Numbered from the stretch's first letter, positions 11,501-25,365 are shown. The stretch: DNA of 64,000 nucleotides from Echinococcus granulosus (GCF_000524195.1 NW_020170514.1:64273-128272); one strand, 5' to 3'. Made by a program: numbers and translations. The notes: generated by a model not told the origin, from the sequence alone.

Positions 11501-14500
11501 ATTGGGTTTGAACGACTCTAGGAAGTAAGGACGAATCTTGATGCAGAGAGCACCTAGAAAAGAGCAGCTTAAAATTCAGTCATTTGGGCAAACTTGTCAG
11601 TAAATATCAATTCACAAAAACTACGTGAGATAATCATCAATGTATGCTGCAGTCCAGTGGACAAATGAAATATGTGTCTCCTCCAAAGGGATCCATGCAA
11701 ATCACGTTGATGAAATTGGTGCAATTCATCAGTCTATTCTGATTTTTGTAGAAAACGAAATCCCTAGTTGATTACCCAGAGTAGTTCAAAACGGCTAATA
11801 CATTGCCTCTAACCATTTTCAATGCATGAATTTCATCTCTTTAAATGAGTCCCCTGCTAGAATGAGGTTACAAGAATACTGTGCTCCAGACAACTCAATA
11901 ATAGGGAGTAATTATATAAACTCACGTTATCCTAGCACCGTTGTCCTCCTTTCTAGCAACTATCTTTAAATCCAATCCAACACCGACGAGAAAATTTCGT
12001 TGCGTAAAGGTGGTTTCAATCGGTTTGCCATCTACGAAAAAGGGGGTGGCATCAGAAATAAAACAGTCAAGAACCAACTTTTGAGCCATCGAAGTTCCGG
12101 TGGAGGATATCCATTCAAACATTCACAGACCAGTATTCGAGATTCGCCAGTCCTTATCGGTTCGGCACTACCAAGACCCTTAATTGTTGGCTCGTCCGGT
12201 GGATCTAATGTACATTTCGGTTATGAGATGTGATAGCATTTAAACAAATAAATAATAAACTGATAACATAATGTAAGGTACTTATCAAGAACACATTTAA
12301 AATCGTACTGGCAAAGTTCAACTAGCTATCAGCATTACGCACATGCGATGCCCAGGCGGACACTTCGAATCACCCGATTAGTGCCATTATACCAGGCCTG
12401 ACAATCGAGGAAGCTGTGGTGATTGCGCCGAATCATTGTGATGGTGACCTCAGATTCTCGAATGAAAGCCCCAGGTTGCCTGGTCGACGGCTTGCGAAGG
12501 TCCCGATCGGCTACTCTTTCCGATTGGACAGTTGTGCGATCCTCGGTCAGCAGAAACCACCTCAGCGCGACATCGGGATACATCTCGTCGGTGGTGCAGC
12601 AGAATGTTAACTTGGTGTTTTCTTGAGCGTAAGCCACTAACTCGGAACGGCCGTTTACGGAGCCGGTAAGAAGAGTCCCCTTCTTTAGCGTTATGGTGAG
12701 ATTGTGAGGTAGAACTAGGAGGCGAAATGTGATGTAAAGTGTTGGTGCAAGAACGTCGTTTGAGTTCCTTTATTCACCACTGAAACGATATTTTGGATGG
12801 AGAATAAAAATTCTGTAAATGCGAAAGGATTACTCATAAAGTGGTGAATAATTGAGGTGGTTTAACATTTGTTTTTAACCGTCCAAGCTCTTCGCCCTCC
12901 TTGGGTTGGGTTTTGCCCCCATCGTGCAACACGACTTTTCGGTCAAGCTTAAGTCCTCCCCGCCCTTCTATCAGCCAGTGCTGAACTATTCTTCAAGGAA
13001 GGCTCCTGAATAAATAAAATCAAATGAAATATCATAATCGTCGCCGGGTTTTATTTAAAAAAGTGTTGCGACGCTCAAATTAGATACTGGCAAGATGTTG
13101 TAACATTTAATTAGAATCAAATGCTAATCCACTAGGAAAGATAAAATCTCATCTATTTCCAATATACTAGATTTACTGCTCGGTATTTTTTCATCGTTGG
13201 TTTTTTGGGTTCATTTGCATTTGGATTCAAATGTGACCCGTATTCTTCGTTGCGATTATTTGAGACGCCTGCAAATATCAACATTTGACATTTCGCTTGC
13301 CGATCTTACAGAAAAAAAGGTGGACATCAGCTAGTTATTTCTGCCTAACAGCCGAAGCTTGTTTTTTTTTTCAATTCGAGATAAAATAGAGAGTGAAATA
13401 ATGTTGGGATTCAAATGGTCTTGCGATCAACATCATCTGCATGTTATGGGGCGATCAACACCTACCTCAATAAAGAACTCTTTGAAGTATCACCAAACCT
13501 ACGTAATGCCTAGAAAAGCAGTGAAGTGCAGATGAAATTAGCGATAATTTGCCCATATCGCCAGGAGAGTTCGCAACCACTTCCTAATCCAGCACACTGT
13601 AAATTATACCCGTGAACACCGGAAGTATGCAGAAGGCATGGAAGCGCGGATAAATTCATCGATGATGGAAGCTGCCTTCCTGATTCAGAATGGAAATAAG
13701 GTATAATTATGAATTAACTCAAGATTGTTGCATAATGTTAAATCCACATGAACCAAGCAAGCTCAATAAAATAGGTCTCCGTTCTTACAGTTTTATAACT
13801 TTTTCTGCAAAAGGTCAATCCATTCGAAAAAAGATCTCTCCCACGGAGCGTTTTATATGTGCAAAGAATTTTTCCTTGCTAAAGTGATCAAACTATAAAT
13901 AGCATTCAGCATTCATTCATCGAAGTAAGCATAATTGATTTTGAATTTATTTCCTTCTGCAAGTAAAATCAAGCTGTTTTATCCTACTTGTAACTTTCGC
14001 CTCTTTAAGTGAGCCTTCAGTTTCGGAATACTGGTGAGTGCGCACATCTGGTTTGGTAAAAATATTGCCAATGAGGAATGTATTGGGCGCCAAAAGAAAG
14101 TTTTCTTTTATCCAGACTATTTGCAGCTTCAAATTAGTTGAAAAACCAGATCTTTCGTGTTTGCAATAGCAAAAAACACTTTTAAGTCAGATTATTAAGT
14201 AAAGGCGCTCTCGAAAATGCGATACTTTTGTTATCGACGATGCGAATCTATTTTGGCGAGATAAAGTTCCCACTTGGAAATGGCATAGGTGTCAATCGAA
14301 AAGTAGCCATCACAAATATTATATCTAAGCATTTCGTTAGGCAATATTCCTAACGTGTGTAAAGAGATTACTTACACGTTAGATTAAGAATTTGCGCAAT
14401 TGCCTATAATTTACTTGTACACATCTGTTAGGGTTAATACACAACTTTTCCACCCGGAACCTCACTTATTGTCTTACACATTTATAGTAAACTTGCATTA

Positions 14501-17500
14501 AAGTGGTTTAAAAGGTCGATAAGCTAACCAATTTGGACCACAGTTTACTTATACTAGTGCTATCAAAGTAAACCAGTCTGCTTTGTATCGTCATTCAACT
14601 TTCATATGATGGCCAAAAGGGGGAAGTTGTCTTGGTACCCAGTGGAAACTAAACCTTTAACTATGGACCATGGCACACGTTGTTCACACCGGTTAAATGT
14701 TTACAAAAATGCCCTTTAAGGTGTGGACTGGAAACCGTCACCATCGCCGGTGGTAGCGTTACTGATTGGCGTGTTTTGAAACACTGAAAGCACAGTATTC
14801 CGGCACTTCATAAACGGCGCTTAAAGTCGTCTAATGACACAAATATCAGCAGATTGTTTGCCTTCATTAACCAGGAACACCGTTAACGCGTCATGAATGG
14901 CAGTGTGGATGTGAATGTCCCACGAAAAGAGGTCTGACCACTGGTGACAATAAACTGCAATACCTCCACGGTAGTTTATCTTTCCAAGGGGTACAAAATC
15001 GGAGGTTACACTTTGATAGGAATGAATACTGAAGTATTGCCACTGTTCACTAACTCACAGTTAATTGTGACATTCACATCCGCCCTCTTCGAGACACCAG
15101 TATTGTGTGCAGTCTCACAGGAGAGTTTGGCATAGTGGTAGCGTCGGTTAATGTTAGGAATTGTGAGTACGGCTTTTAGCTCCCCATTAGTGGAAGTCTC
15201 GTAGAAGCTGGTAGGCACGTCCTCGGTGTTGACGATGGTCTGAACGAAGTCCTGTGAGTGGAAAGGCAAACCCAAAGGGATGCGTTGCAGTGGTGGCAGT
15301 GCCGCTTGTAGAGACGGAGGAAAGTGCCAGCGCCAGAAGAGGGCTCCCACAGGGTGCCCCGGAGGTTTCGCCACGCATTCCGCTTGCAGTTGAGTTCCTT
15401 CTTTAAAGGTTCCGCCGTCAAAATTGTCAAGGATGGTAATTATTGGAGGTCCCGGTGGCACTAAAGTGCGGCAAATTATTCTTTAAACTTTTTACAATTG
15501 GAATTAAGCTTAATGTATAATATAACTTCAAAGGTGGTTACATCCTATGCATGATACTGTAATACTTTGATCGTTTGTTTAACCTTTCGTTTTGGTCTCC
15601 AGGGCATTCAAGGCTCAGCTTTTGTACTTCCACTGAGTGGTATGGCCTCCAGATCATGCCAGCATCCCCTTATTCCTTCTGTACATCATAAAGACATGTT
15701 CTGTCCTAATAGTGTCTTTCCTTTTCAGGCCACTCTCGACGCGCCCAAACCGGTGGCAGCGAAAAGCGCATCCAATCATAAAGCCACTCAAAAGGATCGG
15801 GGGCTATGTGATACTTCGATCAGTTGTTTAACTCGCCATTTTGGTTTCGCGAGCCCTTAAGGGCTCCCCCGTTGTTCTCCCATTGGGCGTCATGGCCTCT
15901 GGGTCATTGCAGTAACTCCCAGACCTTCTCTGCTTCGGCGATACAATTTCTGCCCAAGCATTATACGTTTTTTGGTCTTCGAAGAAGACTGGGGGCCCCA
16001 TATTTATATTCTGCGCATGGTAGCGCCTGCTTTTCATCTCACCACCTATAGACAACAAATTATTCTACTCTTTTTTATCTACCTTTCATCATCTAGGTAT
16101 GCTCCTGTTGCGCGTATGCTCAGGTATCAAGCACTTGTTTTTTTCATAGAAGTGAGTCAATTAGGAAATATGAAATCATTCTAGCCCTATTTGAAAAATT
16201 ACAAATGAAATGTGACTATGATACCATTTGCGCTGTTTTTTGGAAATGCCAAGCAAAATCCCAGAAAAAAAGTTAATTTAGTGATGCGAGGTCCTGATAA
16301 TGCCGAATGGGTTTTTGGGTATTCGTGCGGAGTTGGAGAGACACTAAGCAGGCCCGAGGTTTCCACTTCCTCAACTTCGTTGGCGCACTCTTCACCTCGC
16401 TCCATGGTCTCCATCCCCTATTTCAGTAGTGAATCGTCGGTTCCAATTCCAAAAGCCGAAGGTTGGGCAAAGTTTTACACTCTATTACAAAAATGTTCCC
16501 TTTTCTGTGAATCGGTAAATCAAGAAAAATTTTGACATTCCTGGTCATCTTCAGCAAGAACTGGGGTTTGTAGCGATACGAAGTCCCGAAAAACCCTCGA
16601 ATAGCAAGATCCCCCAATGGCAAGTGAATATCCTCTCATCCACTAATTTCTCCCATCCGCGGGTTATGAAGTTCTACACTTGCATTTCGTTGTTGATGGG
16701 TTTTACTCTTCATTCCTCGGATGATTCACTGTACCAAGGTAGCCTTAAGCGTTCCACACTTTCGCAATCCTTCCCTTATCCAGGTTGTCTCATGTCTTAA
16801 TTCCTTTCCAAAAGCATTCAGTCTACCACTTTTCATGATGATCTTAGTTACTTAAATAACTGTTCACCGTTCATACTGGGAAATAATGCCACGGCGGGCT
16901 ATAACAATATCAATTATATTAGGGGGAAGGCAGGAGGCCTTGTTAGCCAATCTGCGAAATCGTCACCCGATGGAAGAAGAGATTAATTCCCCGAAAATTT
17001 ACGGTTGCTAATTTTTGTACATACCAGCGCAGCGCGACCGGATCCTCCGTCCGGGAGATGGAGGCGGCGGGGAGCAAGGCTTAGGTGCATTTATTGCTTA
17101 CGCATCCGGTCAAACAGCAAGATTAGATAATGTGGGAGAGGGCGAGCCCAAGGGCGAGGGCAAGAGCAAGAGAGGTGGACCATACTACTGCAGCAAGAGA
17201 CGTAGATCCGAGTGTACATCAGATGAACAAATTAAATTATAAAAGTGACCATAAATTGCCCGCTAGTTGGTGTGAGATAACCAGCGGAAGTATAACGAAA
17301 TTGTAACCAAGTCGTTCCGAAGGGGAAAGAGAAAAAAGGATCACGCTCTTGTCACCTAACCGCCGCAAAAATAAGTGAAGAAATGAATCAATTCCTGAGT
17401 CTAGACTCCGCTCCACGGTTAGACTAACCTGCATACCTCTCATATTTCACACGGAATTCAGGTGCTGATAAAGAGTAAACCTTAATTCTAGGTTGAGAAT

Positions 17501-20500
17501 CGAGAAATAGCGCAAAAATGAAACAACTATTCCGTCGTGGCAATTCAAATATATAGCAACTCATTCATTTACATCACCGCCGCTTGAATGCCAAGTTCGA
17601 CGATGTGTGGTTTCCCAATCCTCCTTTTTGGTCCTTAGAAATCATTTACACGTATTCTGTTATTTAATCCGACTCCATGCGCGATCTGGCATTTGAAACA
17701 TCTTGGATGGTGGAGGAGATTAAAATATCTGAGCTTATGACCTTTAAAGTGGCTTGTCGGGACTACTTAGATTGGATGGAAGGTATGCTAACATCCAATT
17801 TGCTAAAACCAACTTATTGTATACCATTCCTTCAAAAGAACATTTAGGAATCACCGGATTTCGTTTAAATATATATAAATAAGAAAATAACGTTAGAGGT
17901 CATTAATCGCGTCAATATGTCATGCCGAGTAGGTGCTACTAACTACTTACAAGTAAGCCCGGGCGTAACTCACCGTGGACATCAATAAGGGTGGTAGTAC
18001 GCAGAGTTCTCGCCGTCACATCCTCACGACTCAAAGTTGCATTGTTGCTAACTTCACAGGTGAGAATGTTGCCTGTTTTGAGGTCAGATTTAAGCAGGGT
18101 CAGCATTGACCGATCCTCACCCGGATTTGTGATGATTTGAGGCAACCTTACTGACAATTAAAAAATCAGAACTTTTAATTATCCCTGTGAGAGGATTGTA
18201 AATACTCAATGGAAAGACCATATTTCACTTCAAATTTTAATGGTTGATAGAACCCGTGGGATATATACAATTAGCTATCTTGGAGTCGTCAAGGCTTTTG
18301 TATGTTTCAAACAGTTTATATAAATGACGGAAATTGTGCTGTAGATTAGTTTAATTTCCTTAAAAGAGTGCTAATTGGCTCATCAATCACCATCTGTTCA
18401 CTTATTTGAGGAAACTAATCACTCATTCTCTCATGCAAATGTACACAATGTGTGTATTTTCATTAGGCGATGAAGCAAATGGGGCAGGGGACTTTTAAGG
18501 TAGCCACTTGGCTTATGTAGCTAAGGCTCATTTGTACGGAAGAATTAGAATATGAATAGTCGACCAAAACATTTATCCTCAACACTAAACATCTTGTGTT
18601 TCATTAGTCTCGATGAATGGCGATTCCTGTTGATAGCTGCCATTTTAGTATGAGGGTGTCAGGTGCTTTGCCACTCAGACATCTTCTAAATCACCCTTTT
18701 AAGTCAGTAAAACTGCCCTGGAAGTTAATTCTATCTGAATGAGTAAAAACATGTGAAATTCGCGCTCCTGGTTACCGATTTAAATATGGATCTGAACAGT
18801 ACAAGGTAGGATAGTCAATGATAGGAGTCGACTCATCCAGCCATCATTACAATTCACCGAGCCAAATAAATAGCTCTAACGCTGAATGGACTAAAGAATA
18901 CCTCGTTTTGGCATTATGCGTCTGGCGTAACCACACCGACCATGGAAACAGACATGTATGGCAGTGCATCTCATTATGCAATTACTTGGAGGCTATGTAC
19001 ATGATGTCGGAAAATGAGGGCTTAACACCGTGGGTACAGCCTTCATCATTCGGGACTAAATAAATTCTCACAGAAGTCAGGTTCCGCATATGATTAACCT
19101 GATTTGCTTATTATACCGACCGATTTGGCAGCAGTTACGGTGATGCTTCCAAAAGCGGTGGTCGGCACTATCCAATTGAGTTAAACTTGAGTGAGTTATG
19201 GCTATGAACTACCTAGGGCGATAATACCTCGTGAGTTGCGATGGAAATTTTAAAATTACTCTCGGAGCTATAAATCCGGATGAAAGCGACCAGGTCACAT
19301 GCCAAAACTGTGTCATTTGCATCTCATTACGCACCATGGCATGGTTAATGGTACCAGTGGCCGGCTTTTCAGTGTGTGCTTTGTTTTTGGCCATGACAGT
19401 GCTCTCTGGGTGTGAGTGTGATTATGCTAATCACAAAGTAGTAATGACCATTCATCAATGCTACACGGGTACCCTGTATGTCAACTGGAGCTCCCCTCAA
19501 TCGCGTGCCTCCTCTGAACTTAGGATAAGCAATAGGACAAAGACGGAGTAGATCAGCGCCTCCTCGACGCTCCTCCTACCATAGGGCCAATCGAGTTTTT
19601 CTCTAGCTCTCTCAGTAGAGACGCCTTTGACTACTAAATTTGAAGCGTCGCAGAGAAGACCGCCAACCAACACACTTGGATCGCGAGAGGGAACGCTGAT
19701 GACTGCCATCAATGGCGTTATGGCCTAGATGAATGACCACACAAAGAACGCATTTGGTCATTTTGCAAGTGGCAATTTGGAGTTTACGCGACATTAAAGT
19801 TGATCAGATAGTTTAAATTCACTGAAATGTGGGTGTTGAATTCAATGTAATGCATTAATTGCATGGTTAAGGCACGCTAGAATTTCCCACCGGATGGTAT
19901 TTAGGGGGTGAGGAATCACAAAACCTATGGACTCCCAGAGGACTTAAGGTAACTACTACGCATGCGAACTACGCGTCGGAAAAGAGGTAAACAAGCAAGC
20001 AGACAAATCAAGAATACCAGTTGTGTTGAGCCTGTTTACTTCACCCTCTTTAACCCTTTAAATTCATCAATGTGTTCTTCCTCATGACATCCAAAAAAGA
20101 TGAAGTGTCCAAATAATGCGAACCGTGTAACCTGTAATTATATGAGCTTTACATGCTCTTTCCAGTCTGAAAGAAGACCCTATAGTAATTCAAATCTCCT
20201 CCTACCTGTGATGTAGAAAAATTGGCCTTGATAATTTTAATAAATTACTTTCTCTAAATCAGTGTACTTTTGAGGGGTAATTTTTAAGAGCCGAGGGCAA
20301 AAGTACTCACCTGGAGACTTGTCATCCGTGGGCATGCTCTGCAGTAGAATGTCATTAAGTTTCCAGTAGAAATTTGGTGGCGGGATCCCGTTTGAGGCCA
20401 CGCACTCCACGGTTATGGTCTTCTCTTCGTCAGATAGAGGGATACCGAGACTCCTGTCCTTTACCTCCTTGCCTAGAGCGAACAGTCTTGGCGTAGACGG

Positions 20501-21377
20501 CATCACTACGGTTTAAACAAAGCATACCATCAATCTACTTAGAAAGCGGTGTTTGGTCTAAGGAATAAATGAACGAATGAAGATACTTAAGTGTTAGATA
20601 CCAGTAACTTGAAGCCACGTCTTTCTTCGCAGAAGGGGTTGGCCCATGCTGGGAGTAACCTGGCATTCGTACTCCCCAGTATCGTCAATAGTGAGATTTC
20701 TTATCTGTAAACCAACGTCACCTGTGTTGGGGTCACCTGGCATTGAGATGCGCTCGAAATCGGGAACGCTAGGATCATGACCTGTGAAAGACAATGAGGC
20801 AAATCACAACAAGGAGAGACCGTGAACATTCGGTGGGTGACAAAATGACATCATAATTGAATGTTGCACAGACACGAAATCTACCAGCGTTTGGATTAGC
20901 CACAATGGGGAGAATACAAGCGGGATGTTGAAACTAATCTTTTACGAAGTAAAACCTTAGCAATAAACCGCCTCAGCTGGAGTAGGTAAAGGTCTTAAGC
21001 CAAATTCTAGTGAAGACATCGCTTAGATGTGATTAAAACTGACAACTCTCTGCTCGCTCGCACCTAGGAGTAGGTTGTTAAAGCGCCATTGAGCTTTTCC
21101 ACGCATATTTTCAACTACACAGTGAAGGAGGGCAGTGTAGCCACGTGGCAAGAAGTAGGCGGCATCGGGAATGCGACGAAAGCACTGCGTTCCTGTGGCC
21201 AATTCACGATCAGTACAGGGCTCAGACTGAAATCCAGCTGATTCTGCGACATGCAGACTCGCGAGTAATACTAGGAGTACAAAAGTGAGGTTCTAATGCT
21301 TTTGATATCATAAAAATTTCTTAAATCCAGCCTCATACCGTTACAACCGAGTAAAAATGGGTTTGGAAAGCATACAT
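2594..21377 (-). CDS. Nephrin / Sticks-and-stones (Hibris)-like cell adhesion receptor
   Basis: Immunoglobulin-superfamily receptor of cell contacts (slit diaphragm and flame-cell filters, myoblast fusion in relatives). Exons, in transcription order: 21377-21339 (tentative start), 21292-21064, 20781-20602, 20505-20311, 18150-17974, 15460-15059, 12714-12343, 12204-12079, 12031-11926, 10546-10206, 9054-8809, 8687-8403, 7739-7546, 7306-7126, 6200-5872, 4433-4272, 4024-3931, 3861-3760, 3343-3110, 2874-2594; all phases agree, giving about 1,424 residues. Order: signal peptide (LTFVLLVLLASLHVA), nine Ig domains, FN3 domain, transmembrane helix near residue 1280 followed by RKRHR, and a tail of about 120 residues. 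Domain linkers match nephrin: VPPGPPIITI before Ig3, FPPSEVNI before Ig6, RPHFIGF before Ig7, FAPEIV before Ig9. Ig7 lacks both core cysteines, as I recall for its human counterpart. Most introns are phase 1. The family call is secure; the first exon is not. Confidence 0.93.
9092..9323 (+). mobile_element. TRIM-like 3' LTR with adjoining polypurine tract, copy B
   Basis: The LTR spans 9128-9323, starting TGTAATGCCC. The bases just before it (9092-9127) contain the purine run AAAAGGAGAGGAGAG and match the corresponding internal part of the complete element at 40323-40360 read on the opposite strand. The rest of the element is missing. It lies in the nephrin intron 9055-10205, about 40 bases from the splice acceptor of the exon ending at 9054, and is antisense to that gene. 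Confidence 0.8.
9324..9840 (-). pseudogene. Decayed fragment resembling a multi-pass membrane protein
   Basis: Inside a nephrin intron, minus-strand frames 9825-9562 and 9468-9330 read like protein with long hydrophobic segments (for example ITFNVFAEFFISTVVNP and VLWILIWCLLIAFSFSR). Between them a third frame is open and also protein-like (DTINMTQLALIRACSARL), so the reading is broken by at least two frameshifts or stops. The low end runs straight into the TRIM-like LTR at 9323. I cannot name the family; a transporter-like or receptor-like retrocopy, or part of a larger transposon, are both possible. It is not joined to nephrin in any consistent splice. Confidence 0.35.
10628..11457. repeat. 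Pair of related ~55-bp segments in a nephrin intron
   Basis: Segments 10628-10680 and 11403-11457 share TTCACAGCC, a CTGA core and AATTTTCCAGT with the same spacing. They lie in the intron 10547-11925 in direct orientation and look like an old local duplication or two ends of a decayed repeat. Confidence 0.4.
15558..16002 (+). mobile_element. Short two-LTR TRIM-like element, copies C and D
   Basis: Two LTRs in the same orientation, 15558-15748 and 15807-16002, are separated by only 58 bases. The spacer begins with a TGGCAGCG segment placed like a tRNA primer-binding site and ends with purine-rich AAAAGGATCGGGGG just before the second LTR, as expected of a polypurine tract. This is a shrunken LTR-internal-LTR element. 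It sits in the nephrin intron 15461-17973, antisense to the gene. The two LTRs are clearly diverged, so the insertion is old. Confidence 0.8.
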
Positions 21378-24300
21378 AAGACTAAATTTCTGAGTAAAAA
21401 TTAGAGTAAATCACTACCCTGGATTATTTTTTATGCTGTGTGAGGTTGTTGGGTCCATCAATGCATTAAGTGAGAATCAGGAGGTTAATAGTTTATGATA
21501 ATCATCAGTTGTTCCTTACTTTCTCTTTAATAAAACTTCCGTATCTCCCCGAGGCTATGGAAACAGCATACATGTAAGGTGTTATAAATTTTTTTCCGAA
21601 AAAGAAACCAATCAGAACAGGCTACTTTCTTTCGTAATTACAGAGCGTAATAACAGCTGGAGGTGACTAGACCTATTACTCCCTATATCTAGCCTCACAA
21701 TCATTCTGGAAATTAAGCCCTGAGTACATTGAAATTCGCAGACACACCGTATGGCACAGGGAACTTCTCCGTAGTTCAGTTCATTTGTTTTATGATTTTT
21801 TTTGGCACAATGTACCAACAAAAGGTAAGCATGGCCTCTACCAAATTGCTTGCTTTTTATCAAGATGGCCATCTGCAGAGCTTTTGAAGACCATCCATCA
21901 TTTGTTCTACTCACTCCAGGTCAAGCAAAATTGTCATTTCGCATGTGGTTAAAAACAGCTTTAGACAGTTAAAAGGTCACTTCCGTTTTCATGCGTTTCG
22001 GACGCTGAAAGTGAACTACCAATCACCTGTCAGTTCAATCGTTTGAAGTTTTAAACACATAAAAGGGATTAACAGACCAGTCAAATACAGACAGTATATG
22101 CCAAGATGGAGATTGGACATAGTATCCCTCAGTGCAATCCCATTCAGGACACTTGCGAAGGAGACCTGCATGAAAAGCAGAGATACTGAATAGGAAGTGA
22201 TAAAATGATAAGAACCGGACTTCCAATTCATTCCAATATGCTTTGAAAGCTGCATTTATCTATTTCCCATGAAGTGTGCGCGTAGTTAATAGGTCCTTCA
22301 GGCAAACGGTTTTGCTGTATGACCAGCTTTAGCATAATCTTCAGTTAGAGCTCCTTGTTTGGACCAGTTAATCCAAGAGAGGTCAAAAATCGTTTAAGGT
22401 CAGAGCATTATTTTTGCTACAGTAATATAGACTTTATCATAACTGTTGGGCCATTGGACAAGACCACCCAGTTCGGCATGTCAGAAGTCTTTCCATTTTT
22501 TAAATTAGAAATAAAAGAATGACGTTTAATGTCGAGAGCATGGGGGTGTTACTGTAGAATAGCCTTGTCTCTGCTGCTCAGTGAACTTACGTTTCGTGAT
22601 ACAGGAGGATAATAGCAATGATAGCGATGAAAGTAGACAACTAAACTCCGGTAGTCGTGCATTTATTGTTATTAAAGAAGCCGTTGTTTATTACCAGACC
22701 AAGTGTGACTACAACTAATCAGCGATAAGTCATAAAAAAAACAAGTCTTTCAATCGACTCTTCTATTTACGACAAGTACCGCATAGAACGTTCTTTGTCG
22801 CCTCCTTCCCAAACCCCCCTCCCCCTCCTTGCAACTAGTCTGAAAAAATCACATTTAGGCGTAAACTATGACTTCTTCAAACGGGCATCGCTTTAAGAAA
22901 ACAGTCATACATATGAAAGAGGCCAAAGAAGCTTTAACGTAAAAGCATTACAACACTTTTGAGGCTTTAATGAAAAGTGGGCAGAAGTTTGAAATGTGTC
23001 AAGACCTAAGGGTTTGCAAAATCATGGACTTGTAAAAATCCGGAGATTGCACAAAGGCTTATGACGCAACTTGATAATTAAAATCTGGACAGAGATGTTA
23101 AATTCACTAATCTGGGAAAAAAGGAAACATGAGTGGTAATAGTAAGGTTTGACTTAACTTTAGAAATGTTGGCCTGTGGCGGACTTAGGAAATAAGTAAG
23201 ACAGTGATGCGCGGTGGTAATGACCTACCCCGACATTCAGTAATCCGATAAAGGAAGTGTCCGATGTGTGCTTGTCAAGCTATAGACTCCAGCCAATCAT
23301 CGAGTAGGGGTTGTAGCATCATTGCGACCGTTAGCTGACTCTCCACCAATCATCACGTGGGTCTGTCACGAGAACCGCATGTGTGTGGACAATTAGCAAT
23401 CCATCTGGACGCTGCCTTTGTGGAACCTGACGGCTCCGCGTCTAATTGTGTCCCGTTATCGAAAATCCAGCATTTTCTGGAGCTCTGACAATCTACTAAA
23501 TCGGTTTGGAGGTGCAATTTTATGGGAATTTTAATTGTTAAATTATCACTTCAAACCCAAAATAGGAGGTTAGGTAAAGAATTTTGTTCAAGGGAACAAT
23601 CAGTTGAACTTATTTGTTTTCTGGAAAAAAAAATAGTTAAATAGATCAAATTTAACAATTCCAAGTTTTTAAATAAAAACGAGTTTGAACATTGGTCTGT
23701 TTGTGCATTGTAAATACATCAAAACAATGCCCACAATTGGGAATCATTTACATCAAAATTTGATGGTGGGTAGAATGGTAGGCTTTGGGGCATTTTGTTA
23801 TTGTGACTATAGTGTCTGGCACGGAGAGATACTTGTACAAACTACGGTGTTGATCACTGCCCAGTCGGCTGAATGCCAATGCGCTGGATGGAGAACAAAA
23901 GGATGTTCTAATTGGCGCGATTTTACTCCGTTGCTTTGACTCATTGTTTCTGGCCTTGTAAACACACTTTTAAGGTGTTTCCATAGCCCTTCGGGGATTT
24001 ACTCTACAAGAGTCGTACTATTCTTTCCGGCGATCCATTCATTGGTTAAATCAGGTGTGCTTATAGTTAATGAACATTAAAAAATGCCCTCAGTAGATCA
24101 AATAAAGCATAGCAATAAAAGGGCCTTATCGAACGTAATACTGCTTGCATCGTCAGAATCAAGCCGTTTAAACACATTCTGGACCATACACTCTACTACC
24201 GCACCTTCTTCGAATGCTATAGGGCAAATTTTACAAAAAGGTTCTGTAATTTTGGAACCGGGTTTAGAATCGTAAAGTAGATAGAGTCGAGTTGTGACAA

Positions 24301-25171
24301 ACTAAGCCTATATTTTAGGAGGGTTTAAATTAATAGGAAGGTACTACAAAGGTAGGCTGACTCACATATTTGCATTGTGATGTAAACAAACAAGCCTCAA
24401 CAATTCATTTCAGCAAGTCATACCGAATATCGTACTCGCATTTTTTTTGCAAGATGCCATGGCATTATCACCTTTTCAATAGTTTTTAAGTGAAGCTTAG
24501 GAGTTGTTCAATTTCTAGATTAAGCTGAAAATTTCTTACTTACAAAACTATCACTTTAGTTAGTAGCAAACCGTGCTATTCCATTTTGCTTCGAGAATGA
24601 AAGAATGGAAAGAGTACACCCCAATCATGCAATGTTAAGGCCTGATAGTTCGTTACCATCATTACTGCATATTTCCAGACGAAGGATAATTTTAGAGGAA
24701 GCTACTACTTATTTTACGGGTAATTTCTAAGCGGTCAAATCAAACATTATTTGTTACAGGGATTTTTTATTCGGTTATCGAAAGTATGCATAAAAAATAG
24801 GAAATAAACAGTACTCAAAATTTTCTATTTTGGCTCAAAAACTGAGCGAATGTGCTTTCACTTACTTTAAAGAGCATAGAATGTGGCCTAAATGGAAGGT
24901 AATGTGGATGCATTTCAGGGATTTCTTATAAAACATGTTGATTAGGGGTTTAGTGAATAGTAAAAGTGAGCAGCTTGTGATAATCATCCCAGATACACTT
25001 GTAAACTGATTTAATTCAGGAAAATTAGCAGTTAATTTTTAAGTGGTTAAAAGATGTCTCCAGAACCAATTTTAAAGCTCCGATAAAAAAGGAAAACGTT
25101 TGCCAACGGACTTTGAGGGAAATTCTCTCCCCGCGAGTGAGATGCTTTACTGCCACGAAGATGGCGCCAAG

Positions 25172-25365
25172 TGCCGCTCCACTAGAGTTCCCTGAAGACA
25201 ATAGAAGACAATACCTGGGCTGAATATGTACTGTCGACTTATAGAAGGGCTGAGAAGCTGCGAAGATGGTCCAAACACCAAGCCGTACTGCGAAGGTACA
25301 AGAACGGAGCCTTACAGTGGCCCATTACCAAAACTGAGGGTTAAATAAACAATTCAAGTATTACA
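25172..25365 (-). mobile_element. TRIM-like LTR, copy E
   Basis: Diverged solo LTR. It keeps the CCTGAAGAC-to-GAAGACAATA block, the GAGGGTTAAATAAAC block and the terminal CAAGTATTACA of the family. No second LTR is visible nearby. Confidence 0.75.

Noticed and set aside
12060..12122. Apparent frameshift (pseudogene) in a nephrin exon
   Set aside because: A 47-nt GT...TAG intron explains it and restores the Ig domain.
20602..21292. Assignment of the adhesion gene to Kirrel/Roughest
   Set aside because: Ig1 alone looks Kirrel-like, but nine Ig domains plus FN3 and the linker motifs match nephrin/Sns.
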